Assembly (NCBI GenBank): GCA_036365515.1 | Contig: CM070873.1 | Span: 224,827,876-224,891,875, forward strand | Source: Torymus aiolomorphi | Taxonomy: Eukaryota > Arthropoda > Insecta > Hymenoptera > Torymidae | Direction of reading: 5' to 3' | DNA length: 64,000 nucleotides | Shown here: positions 36,994 through 51,200 of the stretch, piece after piece | How positions within the stretch are numbered: the stretch's first letter is position 1 | Layout: the number at the start of each line of letters is the position of its first letter | Position numbers and translations under genes: made by a program | Notes under the pieces: generated by a model | Databases searched by the model: none | What the model was told of the DNA's origin: nothing | Seen by the model: the letters and a program-made list of their open reading frames with translations, nothing else

Positions 36994-39190
36994 CTAATCT
37001 TTCTTTTCGTTGGGCACCGCGAATCCGAATGTCACGTGTGACTTGTCGGTGAAGCTACTAGCCAACGTCAACGTTGGATGCGCCTCCTTGTCCTCGGGGC
37101 TTACGAGCGTGACTGGATCCATCGGAGTGACCTTCCAGCTGTCGGGATCGCCCTGCCCGCTCGAGAGCGAGCTCTGCTTGGGTATGCGGGGTGATCTGCT
37201 GCTGCTACCGCCACCGCTAATGTTACCAGAAGCAGCCTTGGGCGTGTAGACGCTTTGCGAGCGCAGCAGATTGTTGCTCTTTTTCGAGGAGAAGGCCATT
37301 GACGGCGGAACTCCCGTAGACGGAGACGTGTCGAGCTTTGTCTGGGAAGACAGAAACTTACTCCTCTCTGAGGAAACGCTCGAACCTAGCGAGCTCGTTT
37401 CCTTTATTCGCACGTCGTTATCTGCTATCTCCATACTTTCAACTCGGAATCTGAAGAAAAAAAAACGATAATATAGATAATTTTTTTTTGTAAAAACATA
37501 TTTTACACAAATACGTAACATGAAACAAAAGGCCAAAACGCACCTCCCGATTTTCTTGTAACTACTGCCCGGTTTCGGCGCCGAACTCTGACTTTCCTTC
37601 TCCCTCTGCTCGAAGATGTACTGCACATCCTGCTTCTTCTGCTCCTCAGCTTGCTTTAGAGTGAGCGTGTACTCCTCGTCCTCCTCTACGTTCTCAGCAC
37701 TCGAGCCGTCATCAACGGACGTACAAAGAGCTGGCTTGACGAAGATGGGGAAGCAGTTGTCATTGGCTGTGCGCCGTATCTGGCCATCCTCGCTGCTGTA
37801 GTAGTCCGTGTAGGACACGCTGCCGCGGCTCTCGCGCGTATCCGCATCCAGGTTCACACAGAAGTCGTTGTAATCGAGGTCGAGGCAGCGACTCGGAGAG
37901 TATTTCAGACCTGCCGAAAATGGCTGAGACCTGAAAGACAGAAGTAAACGACTCATGAACAACGCCTTCATTTGTTGATTGGCGAAATAAGACGATAATG
38001 AGACTCACCCATCATTACTAACAAGACTCATGGACATGCTGCATTCTCCTGTCGAAGTTGGTGCTGGTGAAGATGGTTCGGATGATAAGAAAGAAGGTGC
38101 CTCACTGCTCCATCCAGTGCCTTGAAAAAAATACGTTAAAATTAGTATCACGTACTACTTTTTGGAAGGATGAAAAAAAAAAAAAACGTTCTGCTTACTG
38201 TTTGGGCTTGTAGGAGAAGCTTGGTTTCTAATATCACTCAAATCGTTTTCATGAGATCCTTTGTAATTAATTGGTGTGGGTGTGATACATCTAGAGTTAC
38301 ATACAAGGTATATTGTAAGAAGCGAGATTTTATATTATTTAACATTATTGAAATATGTTAAATGTTTTTAGCGTGCATAAACCAAAGGAAGTACATGTAG
38401 AAGTTAACAATAATTACAAAGTAGGGTTCTATACTTTTTACAAATTTGTACAAATGGGCTGAAACTTATGGAGTTACCAATTAAGAAAATATTAGATGGT
38501 ACAACACTGAAAGACGAAATTGTTATATACACAAAATGCAAAATGAAACAACTTTTATTGGACGATAGAGATGAAATAACAGTATATGATAAAATACCGT
38601 TTTATTTCATTTCCCGTATCGATAAATATTTTTAGCATTTTAAAAATAACTTCAGTAGAAAATATCGTCTTGACTCCACTCCAAATATAACGAGTTAACC
38701 TGATAAGAAACAGATTGGTATAATTATCATTTTCTTTGTATTTTTACGGTTAAATTAAAAAAAAAAAGTCTAATTCCGTTATCTTATTTCTTGAAATAAT
38801 CTTTCATTTTTAAATATAGATTCACTTTTCACTGTAATCTAAATAATAAAAAAAAAAAAATATATTCCAAATCAAAACTGAATACAAGTATAGAAGGTAC
38901 AGTTATTTGACATCTGTCTAAAATATATAATTATATTATACTGTCTAATGTAATTATAATGTAAGCATACAGCTGACGAGACTGAAAGGGGACAGTAACA
39001 ATTATAATAATTAAAGTTATAATCATTAAGCGTCAGATAGTTATGATCAGAAAAAATAAAAGTTAAATGAAAAATTGTCTTTCTTAAGTTTTTGCAAATC
39101 GCGACGTTCAAGTTGAATTTGAAAAGAGTTTATTTGATCATCGATAGAAGATATTTGTTAAAAAGTAATAAAGAAAGCAATAAAGCTGCT

Positions 39191-39243
<53 letters not shown>

Positions 39244-42200
39244 ACTCACTTGATTAAAAACTAATAATCAACATAATTATACTCAAGGGTAGATCGGAAC
39301 ATGCTTAGTCCCGCCTTATTTATTTCACGTTCAAACCGATCACGTAGAAAAACACGTTCATTATACACAGACTCGGGGCTATGTACAAGGCATCACGCGT
39401 CTTACATATACAACTCCAAAGAAAGTAAAACCAAAACTCGAACAACCATGTCACAGAGAAAAAGGAAAGTTTCGCGTTGCGCGTCCTACCGGTCGAAAAA
39501 CGCGTACATTTCATTTAATGTGCGTGCGTGTGCTCGCGGTGCAGTATCCGTCGGTGTCTCTCGTCACTTTCTATAAATAGCGCGAGTTCGTACTCGCTCT
39601 CGGTCAATTGTAGTACCTGGCGGCCTCAATGCTGAGGTTCTGCGCGACCTGGCCGGGTCCGGGCCCAATGGGCGAGGGGAACTTGGGCGGCGAGCTCGCC
39701 GGCGTGCGGAACAGCGGCGCGCTCGTCATCATCTCCAGGAAGCAGTCGAGCTGGCGCAGTGAGAGCGCGTTGTGCAGCGTCTCCAGGGGACGGATGGGCG
39801 GCACACCGCCGAAGCCCTCGATCGCTAGACACGATTGAAAAGAAAAGAAACGTAGGTGATTAGGATATTCGCTTTGGTTCTAATTCAACGTGTTAATCGT
39901 GTGAGACTTGTCGAAATGTAACAAACAAGAGGAGTGTAGTAATGTGTTGATTAATTGATATATAATGATAGATTTGATTTTGAATCTATATTAGCATTTC
40001 TGAGGCGTTTGTTAAAAATTCACATATACAACACGAGAGAGATTATTTACTTCGTCATTTGTTACTTTCTACCTTACAAAGCTACTTACTTTTATACGAA
40101 GATCTGTCTAAAGACAAATCACGGTGAGTTCTGTATGGTATAAATGTCAATGTGTTTCATATAGTTAAAGTAGTTAAACAAAACCTGCGTATCTTTTTTT
40201 TTCGTTTACCTTATACATGTGTGTAGTACAGAGTCAAAAGAAAAAAACTCACCAGCAACGGCGGAGGCATGGGCCGGCACCATATCCTTGAGATTTGGCG
40301 CGCTGGACGATCCGCTGATGACGGCTGTGCTGAAGAGGCTATTAGTCGAGCTGGTGAGCTTCTTGCTAACGTTGTACCCCAACAACTTGAAATAACTCAT
40401 CTGTCCGGAGATACTGTGACGGTGGCGCCTTGCTGTGCAGGTAGGGTCAGGTTGAATGATCGAAGGTCGCGTGTCTGGGGACGAGAAGGATCGTTGCTGC
40501 TGGAGCTTGTGGAGGAAAGGAGGACGCTGGTGGTGGTGGTGGTTGTTATGGTGACTGTGGTGGTGGTAGTTGTGTAGGTGCAGGTGCGGATGGTAATCGG
40601 TAAGACAACTGGGAGGGTAGTGATGGTAGCAGCGCAGGGGACAACCGCTGTTAAGAAGGGGCCCGTGGCCGGGCTCCAGGCTGTGTCGTTTACGTCCCAG
40701 CCACGGGAGGGAGTCGTCGTCGACGCAGCCGCCGGCGCCGCCAAGATCCGCGGCGGCTGCGTCGGCGGTCGTGCAGCAGCAGCGCTTGCAGCAACAGTAA
40801 CAATGGTTATCGTGCATCGTTGCCGTCGTCGTCGTGGACGTCGTCGCTGTTAGTGTCGTTCGCAGGCAGTCTAGCGAGCAGCTCAGATGCAGCTTGTCGT
40901 GATTGAGGTTGCAGGAGGCGAGGGAGGGCTCGGAGGAGGAGCTGGAGGAGCCGATCGAGTCCAGCGAGTTGCTGCGCTTGCGCCGCGGACGGCTCTTGAG
41001 CAGGTGGTCGGGGCAGGAGTCGGTGCGCGCAAGCTTGGGCCGCGGGGGCCGCTCGAAGGCGAGCAGCTCGCTCTCGGGGGAGCCGTGCAGGAGGTCGCCG
41101 CTGCAGGAGGAGGCGTAGCTCGAGCCCGCGGACTCGCAGAGGGAGTAGCACGAGCAGTTGAAGAACTTGTGGGAGAGCGAGCGCACGAAGTAGGTGCGGA
41201 AGTTGGAGCGCTCGGAGGGCGAGAGCTCGCGGCTCTGCATTATCAGCTCGGAGACGTTGCAGTTGTAGCAGGAGCAGGCGCGACCTGGCCCCGGCGAGAG
41301 GGAGCGCGAGCGCTTGTCCAGCAGCGCGCTCGTCACCACCTCCAGCTGGTTGGGGTTCGAGTTGCGCATGTGGGCTTCGGGGAAGGCGTAAGTCGGGGAC
41401 TGCCCATGTTTCGGATGGTTGTGGCGGTGGTGGTGATGGCGATGATGATGGTGGCGGTGGCGATGAGGGGCACTATCGCTACGCAGCTTGGGCGGCGAGA
41501 GGAGAAGCGAGCAGGCGTCCGACGAGCCCTTTGGCGCTCGCTCGCCACTACGACGCGGCGCGTCCCTCCCGTCGGCGCTATCGTCATCGCTCGCCATCGG
41601 CGACTCACCGCTGATCTCGATCACCGGCAGCGTCATGGCCGAGTGCGAGCGCCCGTAGCGCTTGACGTGGTGGCCGGCGACGGGTAATAGCAGCGAGCTC
41701 GTCGTCGGCAGCGGCTGCTGCTGTTGTTGTTGCTGCTGCGGCGGAGGCTGCGGCGAGTAGTTGAAGTGCGGGCTGCTGCTAAGGACTAGAGAAGCGGCGG
41801 CGCGCGCGGCCGCGGCGGTCGTAGCCTCGTAGTGGTAGGGCTGCGGGCTGCTGGGCATCGCGACCGGCGAAGCTAGCGGGGTGTTGTGCAGGGTTATGAG
41901 GGGTGGCGGGTAGGACGGCGAGGCGGCGACTGCGCTCAGCTGCGAGAGCGACGGCGACGCGGGCGGAGAGTCCTCGAAGACGTTTATGATGGGCACGGGT
42001 ATGAGCTCGGGGGAGCTGACGGAGTGGGCCAAGGGACCGGGCCTGGCTAAGTGGAACATGCTCCGTGGCTCCTCGTGGAAGATTTCCGTGAACTCGGGGG
42101 GCTTTGAGACTCGCGGACTCGCTGGATCGTCGACGTTTCAATTTGCGTTATTAGAGCGGTCATCGATGAGGTTTGTTACGATGTTTGATCGTTAGATTGT

Positions 42201-45200
42201 ATACGGTCGATTTAGTAGACAGTCGAAGAGGTTGCGGAGATTGGTGGGTGGGCAAGAGAAACAGAAAGAGAAAGAAAGAAAGAAAGAAACAAAGATTAAA
42301 GTCTCCGTCGTAGTTGCCAAACGTCGTCTTTTTCCGTTGCGATCTTTTTTCATTTTTGTTCGTTTAGTTTCCATTTATACTTGGCTTCCGGAGACATTTG
42401 AAGCTCATGTTCGAACGTCTCGGGAAGTGCATTGATTTGTCGCGCCGTCACGTTCAGTGCACTGACAAAAAAGTTTTGGAAAAATTACCATACTTCTAGT
42501 AAAGCCACCATAGACTGTAAAAACCCAAAAAATTACCATACTTTACAGTAAATTTTATAATACAGTATAGTAAATTTTCCTATATTTCTAGTAAAATTTC
42601 TTATAAAGTATGGTAATTTTTTGGGTTTTTACAGTCTGTGGTAGCTTTATAAGACAGTATGGTAATTTTTACGAAAATAATAATAATTTTTACAAAAATT
42701 TTCTCTCAGTGTGGAAATAAAATATATAAATTTTGAAGATAATCAGGGGATGTCGGGAAGTGTACAACTGCACCTTTAACCTGCTCACAGTGTCATTTTG
42801 ATAATATATATACGTGTACATTACATATGTAATACATACATTACAAATAAATTATATATATGTATAGACCACCAGCATACGCGATAAAGACTACAATATT
42901 AAGAGTTAGTCAAGCAATATACACGATAAAGCAAATCATGCACGCGATGTTAGATTGTTATTACTAATACAGCTATTTCAATAAGTAACATGCCAAGTAT
43001 CGAAATATCTGAAATATCTTGAAATGTTGCGATTTAATACTTTATAAAGCATATTTATCTTTTCCATAAATTGTAATTAACACTCAAATGCTAAGTCTTA
43101 CAATTAGTGTAAAATATATTATGCAACAATTGAGCAAAGTATTAGGTAATTTTCAAACAAAAGTGAAAATCAAATCAGTTGAAACCATCTACAACGTAGA
43201 CATGTTGCACAATCTATTTATAAAAAAAAAAAGTAACGCGTGAAGAATTTAATTCACACGCACGCGTCAGCCTGCGCATTTATTTTACGCGACTATTTTA
43301 AAAGCTCGATATACTATTTTAAAAAATTCTTTCAAGCGTTCAGAATTCAATACTTGGCATTTACGTACAATTAAATAAAATATTTTGATCTAAAAGCCCA
43401 ACTACAAGCTCAAATTTCCATAATTCTAAATGATGATAACTGTATGAATAATGTTATGATGTTAAATAAAAGTTCTAACTACTTTAAAATATGATTAATG
43501 AATGAATCAATGAACTTGATGTTTTATTTCGTGATTTAAAACACGCCGAAGAATTTTCACTAAGTTTATTACACGTTAAAACGTGAAAAGGATAAGGTCT
43601 CTAATTACATAAATTGTTTTAATGATAGTTTTCATACTTGTAATTAAATTTTTTTATAAAAAGAATTCAGATGATAAAAGATAATAAAAAAATATTAATT
43701 AAATTAATAAAAACTATATGAGAAAAACTGTCGTAAAAAATAAATAAGTTACTGTAATCGAGATCTAAATGAATATTATAACAATTCATTTTTATAATTG
43801 AACAGTTAAGCTCTCTAAGGAACACAAGCAAAGGTTCGAGGTTTGATAACGTCATAAGCATATATAAATAACCGCGTTGAAATTAAGCATGTTAGTAACA
43901 AATTAACATTCAACTGAAATATATAAACGGATAGTGGGATTTTTGTGGTTTCACAAAGAAAGAAAGAAATGAAAAATAAAATTTGGAATAAGAATTTGAA
44001 ATTGAAGTGCAGAGTGAACATTTTTGGAGGATTTAAGGAACTAAGGATGACGGCTGGATGGATCACACAAGTTATTATGTGGTCCAAGTAGTCATCATTT
44101 ATTTTCAAACAGATTAGTTATGGCTTCCACGCGCACAACTATCGCAGAGCAAAGAGTTATTTCAAAGTCGGATGAGAAAAAACTGCTCGTTACACTCGAT
44201 TTCGTTATTACTGTAGAGCGCACACGTGTCCTGCGATTTTGCTAGAGGTTTTAGAAGTACACGAAGCTAAGAACGCGATGAGGAAAAATACAATTAAGAA
44301 AAAATTACTATTGTGTTAAAATTTGTTTGGGAAAACTTATTTGTAAGACTGAAACAAAAATTCCAAAATTAAAAAAATATAAAGAAATTAATAATAAGTC
44401 AATAAAAAGCTGATGAAAATTGTGGATTAATAAAAATATTTCAAGAGAAGATTTAATATAATGAAACCATTAGTGCCTCATCACATCCTTACACAGCACA
44501 CATCAAAATCTGTCGACACGAAACGAAACACATTAGATAAAACACGAAAATCATCTGGTGTCCAAAATTAACGTTGTACTGGAGGTCTTTGTAAAAAAAC
44601 GAAAAACTGGAGCTTCTGCAGGTTAAAGATCAAGGCATAATTTACACTTTTTACTAACGCAATTAGCAAAGATCGTAATTTTATAAACTTAGAAATATAC
44701 CATTATTTTTAAAAAGATATTATTATAATTTCATATGTTAATTGCTATAACAAACACGATATCAAATTGTGAAGTATTTTTTTCAAATTATTCAATATAT
44801 TTTGAAATATACACAAATATTTTTTAAAATCGACATTTTAAACAATTTAATGTCGTGCTTGTATGAAAATACGTATTAACCTACAGACTCCTTTTATAAC
44901 AACGTTGCGTTTTCAAAATAGTCGTAAATAAGTATAACGCATGCAACGTTTTAACATAAGATACAATCGATTTTCCATCAATTAAACGTAAACGGAAGTA
45001 CAGTGGACATATTATCTTTATCTTTTTTGTTTAGATAAATAGATCTCGATCGTATAATTTATTTTTCTGTTTTGTTATTGTTTCTTTTTACTATCCGTAG
45101 TAAATATTCAATAAAAAATTCAGCGGAAAAATGCCTTTTAAAATACCATAAATGAAATTGATAAATGAATAGATGTCACTCAATATACACATGTGAAACA

Positions 45201-48200
45201 GCCTGCCAATTACGCGTGAGCTACATTTTATGAAGGCGCTGCAAGGAGACCAGATTATCCATTGTAAAAAAATATCATACTTAGTGCAGAAAGGAATCAA
45301 ATTATTGCTCCAGCTTGGGGACTAAATTAATGAGAATAATAAATGGCAGTGCAGTTCAGCCTTTCCGGAATAAATGCATCATTACACTGCTAAAGTAATT
45401 ATTTCATGAACCTAACCTTATTTTATTAGTCCTGTTAAAAAGCCTGTTATTTTGTTAAAATATAAATTTTAAAGAAAAATAGTGTTTTCTCTATTTCGAG
45501 GAAACATAAAAAGACATAAAATATACCAAAATATTAGACTTTTTCTCAGGATATATCCTATGCAGGCTTTTCTCATTCTGAGCACTTTATTTCTATAAGG
45601 AATTAGTTTACTGTTGACCATTTCTAATCTTAGTTATGCTAAGATAGTACAAGGCTAATGGTGGAGAGTATAAATAGTAATTCATATATCGAAGAGTTGA
45701 GTTTAAGAAATGCTCGGATGTACTGTATAATAAAAAGAGAAGCTGTAATGACGGAGAACGACACATACCTTCTTTGTTGACCGCGTCCAAGCTCTGATAC
45801 TGCAGCTTGTCCGCAGCTACAAAAAGAGATACGACAAAGGAAAAAAAAAAGAAGTATTCTCATTCCACGACAAGAATTATTCGTGTGTCTATGTAGTGTG
45901 ATATAAATGTATATCGATCTGCCAACAACAACAATACAAATTTCTCCAGCAATGGCCAAGTTTTAAATATAAAAAAACTTTTGACTGCCCACGATATTAT
46001 CAATGCTTTAGATCATGCATTTTCGTATTTATCGGCTGTCGAGAGAAAACGCGTTAGATTTTTTCTAACAACAAAGAGTATTACAATCATATAATCATAA
46101 TACCATAATATATTTCAGTTTTAAAACATTAAACGACTCTAATGTAAAATGAAATCTTTATTATGCATATTTAAGGAACTTGTTTATAAAAATATCATTA
46201 TGATATTATCAGAGAAATCCTTTCAAATATTATACAGAAAGTATAAAACACTTATATGTCATTCTAGAGATAGAAAATGGAACACATAAGTGTATTTGTA
46301 AAACAGCAATTTAAAATATATAAAACAACTATAATAAACGTGTCAAATCTATAGCACAACCTCAATAACTTTTTCCCCAATGAATAAATGACCTTCTCTA
46401 GAAGCTACCCATTTATGCCCCTATTTTGCCAATTCGCATTAGTGTAAAGCATCAAATGAGGTTGTACCTCGACTTAGCATATTAAAAAAAATGAGTACAT
46501 CGATGAAAATGTAGAATACTCATTTCATGTAAAAAATATTATTAAGTTGCATGCTAATGTGGTAATTAAAATATATATATATATTAAATTTAATATTTAA
46601 TTTAATATATACTATATTAGAATTAAGCTTATAAAAAGGCATGTACTTATTAATGTCATTATTCAATTTCAATTGTTTGAATAAATAAAAATGTTTTATA
46701 ATATACCCTATATATTTCTAAGTAATATCTACAAAAATAATTATGGTTATTTTATTTGTTAATTCTAAGGAACTTACTTTTTTCTGGCTTGTCCTGCCTC
46801 TGATGATCATAACTTCTAGCTCTAGGCTCACATATCATCCCAGCCTCTCTTTCTCTTCTCTGCCTTTGACTTGCTGCCAGTTGACTACCTAATCTTGCAG
46901 CTTCATGACCAGCCACCGTCCTAGCACTAAATTGAAAATTAAAAATAACAAAAATAACTTCTTAATAACCACACGTTTTATGAAGTAATCATTTTTGAAG
47001 ACAGAAGTAATTTTAAAATATGTAAATTAAAAAGACATATAAAAGTATTTGCTAACCTTATTGGAATGGGTGCTGAACTTTGAAGGAATCCGCTATCGTA
47101 AGGTTCATCCATGATATTAGGATCAAGATCCATTATGTTGATGGCTCTACTTGTTGTTGGACTATCTAATGTTGAATCAGCTGTATCCACATCCGTCGCC
47201 GGTGGAGATGACTCCTTAAAAACACAATTTCTCTTCTTACAAAGAGAAATAGGTGCAAACATTAAAAGTAATTATTTCTGCTTAAATGTGCGCGATTATA
47301 GTCTTACTATTTCAAGTGGCGGGATTATGATGTCATCCTCTAAAAGACCAAGTTCAGTATCTTCTTCTTCAATGCGAGTACTACATTGGGATGTGTTGTC
47401 TTGACCCGAACCTGCTTCCCCCTTCAAAAGTTTAATAAACAAAAATATAATATAAAATTCATTGAACAATTGTAAGTTAACGAAACGATTAGATAGTTTT
47501 AAAAACTTTAAATTGAGTTAAGTTAAACTTACAAGATTGTGACTACTTTCATTTCTAGAATGTGGTCTGAAACCAGGCCCTGGTGGTAAATTCTTTTGCA
47601 CACAGCAGTTTACTCCAGGACTAAAGTGTAATTCGACGTGAAAACGCTCTTCACTACTCGGATCCTTTGTTGGATCTTCATACAACATCACAACAATTTG
47701 TGACATATAATTTAACTCCGACACCATACTGACATATTCCATAGCCCGCCTCCATTGTTCATCATTCAGAACCTGATAGAAGGATTTGAAATTATTTTCT
47801 GGTTTATATGTTGATATTCATTGTTAATATGTATACTTACGTCAAGTAAACCGCCATAACGTAAAACCGTTAGTAAAGAATGTACATGACTTTCACTAGT
47901 AAAATATAATCTCGTTCGTACGTGTCTACCTGGACTTGAGACGCCGTGCGAATATCTAAAATAAATAAAATCAGTAAATTTCGTGTAATTTTAATTTTAC
48001 GTTTTAATCAGATAATTTTGAATGAAAATATACCTTGGATTTAATCTATTTACAGTTTCATCTCCAGGCTCTTCAATATTTCTTTGAAGATCAGCCCGAA
48101 TCTTCTTTAGCAAAGGCGTGCAAATTCCTTGACCAATAGTTAGCTTTTCTTGTACAGTCAAGCCGTACTCCTAATATAAAAAGAACATTTATTAGCCATT

Positions 48201-51200
48201 ATTTTCTCATAACAGTAATCAAATGCGTTACTGTGCGAAATTTAACTTACTTGAGGTATAACAATATCGGCCAAATATTTAGAATATATGTAAAGTTCCT
48301 CCGCGTGTTCAAATTGTAACGTATGATTATTGTGTTGCAAATCATATTTTATACAATCATATATATCTGGAATCTTTGAAATATCAAATCGCTTCTGCTT
48401 AGTACAAAAATCTTTTTCTATTTTACCCCAACGACGACCCATCAGTTCCCATGTTTCTCCGTGATAAAGTATTGCATCTGTACAAAAGATTTAAAACATT
48501 TGTACCTTAAATAATATCTCATTGTATTTAAATGAGTATTACAGGATTGCCTATGGCTATACCTTTAGTTTTAGGATCATCTTTCTTTATTCTCACAATA
48601 TCCATTAGTTTTTGAATTAATGCATGGACATGTTGGCAACATCTAACTGGATTCTTGACAAAATCTAAAGCTGCGTTTATACTCAAGGCATTTGTCGGAT
48701 TAATTTGAACTCTGTCCTCTGGAGTGAATTCTTTATCTTGTTGAAATAACTCGTGTAGACGATTTTTTACCCTGTAATTTAAAAGAACACAATGTACTAA
48801 ATATATAGATTTAATATTATATTTATGTAGGAAATAAGCGAACATTATTCATTTAATACATAATGAAATTCTTCATTACGAAAAGCAACGTGGAATCTTT
48901 CAATAAGAAAAACCCTTGATAATAATAAAAATCGTTTAAACTTACATATTTTGATACTTGCTGCTGTCACAATCGTTATCGAGCAACCCATTCGTGTTGG
49001 CACTCTTGACCATCTGCACGAGAATTGGTGTGAGCTCTCCTTCCAGAGCAAGTAGACCCTTTGCGAACGCAGCCGCCGTCATCTGCACTCTGCCCTCGTC
49101 ACTTGCATAGATCTTGAGGTCATGGCGGAACGTCGAGTGTAGCCTCAGCAGACCCAAGCCTTGTGCGCCCGCGTATTCACCTACGTTACAAATTGCAAGA
49201 GCGATTAGCAGGAACAAGGCCCAGCGTATGAACGATGTCGTGAAAATGCGTTTTTTTGTTTCTGTGACACACGTAAGTTTAGTAATTCGTACACCTTTGT
49301 TCAATACTCGAAACAGCTGCAATTGAGCGTATCCTTCTTGTATCAGTCGCATATTTTGGTTTGAGCCACTATAAGTCGTGAGCTAAGCCGCGTGCATTTG
49401 ATTGTATGACAATTTATGGGATTTTTAAGCTTCGACAATAATTTTAGATTTAATGGATTTTTAGAAATATATTCAGTTGTCATGTCTAATGATCCATGCA
49501 AAGAAAGAAAATGGCTCATGAAGTTTGAAATACGTTTAATTTTGATGTTTAATACTGACATTAAAAATGTATGACATGATAATTCAAAGCTTAAAAACGT
49601 TATCGTAAACTTCTACCTAAACTATGCGTGGAATAACTTATTATTAAATTGAATTAAAATATGTGGAGAAGCATAATTACCGGTGTACTTTTTGATTAGA
49701 TATATATTTATTGCATTGTTTACGCTGTGAAATTCTAAAATTGATTAGTGGCTCAATTCCAATTTATATATAAAATGAAATTAAAGTGACAACATTCATC
49801 AAAACGAAAAGAAAATAAATCGTTGCAAAAGATAAGAATTCCATGAAATATATACATATAAGAAATATGAGTAATAGGACTGCAGTAGATGAAATGCAGC
49901 TTTCGAAAAAGAACAGTTAATTGTAATGATTTACTGGTTGTGAGAGACGATTTAACGTTGCGATCTATTAAAATTGATATGATGATAATGAAGATGATCA
50001 AATTAATTGCAACACAATCAAAAACTTTAATTAAATGCAAACAAAATATAAAAATTTAGGGAGCGGAAAAGCATCTATATCAATTCGTCATAAAAAATAC
50101 GACTTGACTAATGCTCAGGCAACGACAGGCAGGAATGAAAAGAAAAACCAAAATGTTTTGTAAAATTCAGAAAAATATTTCGATACTGTGATTATGATGA
50201 AGTATTAATGTTCAGAATTCGAGATAATGGGGGAACTTTCTCCTGCTGCTCTGACATTCCCGAGATGTTGAAAACATTGACATACAAACTGCACATAACT
50301 AACTACCAACTAGCAATTATTCTGAATAAAAAGTTACCGTGGTTTGGTAACATCTCTGAGTCTTCCTCTGAAATAACATTTTAAATTATGTCAAGATTGT
50401 TTTCAGACTAATAAATTTTCTACGAATTTGCCAATAAGATTGTGGCATAAAAGAAATCTTTATAGATTCCTAAGAAAAGGATTATATATAATTACATACT
50501 TCGATATCATTTAGAAAAATTATATACAAAGTTTATACTTATTATATATAATTACTTTCCTTTAAATTGGAATAAATAAAAATATATTTTAAAATGAAGA
50601 CTGCAAAATGTATACGAATTAAAAATGTTTTTTTAAAAACCATAAACTACAAATAACTTAAAAATGTACTAATGTTTTTAAGCACTCTTTTCATGATTAT
50701 GTTAATTCAGATGAGAATACAGGATACTCTTTTACTTTTACTAAATAAATAAATAGAATAATTAAAAAAATAAATAAAAGAAATGATTTGTGCAAAATAC
50801 AAATATGATAAATTCATCGACTTGACGGTAATTATAATAATATAGAAGTAGGATGCATTATCCAATAATTATTATAATCATGAAAGAAGTAATAAAAACA
50901 TTTGTATTACCTTGATCTTTAATTGTTTCAGATCATCAGTTATTATACAAAATAATAAAAACAGTGCTTTGCAACTAAAAATTACACAAAATTTGTAAAA
51001 AAAAATATGTTCAATAGAAAATTAAAGTATTTTGAAAAAACATTTTTATGATCTATTCACAAATACATATCAGCAATAAAAATTTTTAACTAATTTCGTA
51101 AACGAAATCATAAAATGAACAGTCGTTGATCAATTCGAATTTTAAAATGAAATCTCTTAGAAGTCAATTCAACCATTCATTTTTATTTCGATAGCTCGCA

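Noticed and set aside
40887..41687. 266 aa + strand ORF opposite the PPIP5K giant exon
   Set aside because: Antisense shadow of the GC-rich coding exon with Gly/Ala/Val-rich composition.
36994..42121. Treating the 36.99-42.1 kb minus-strand exons as a separate gene
   Set aside because: Splice phases join them to the upstream PPIP5K exons, and the SSAPNL and [11 protein letters not shown] blocks match vertebrate PPIP5K tails in order.
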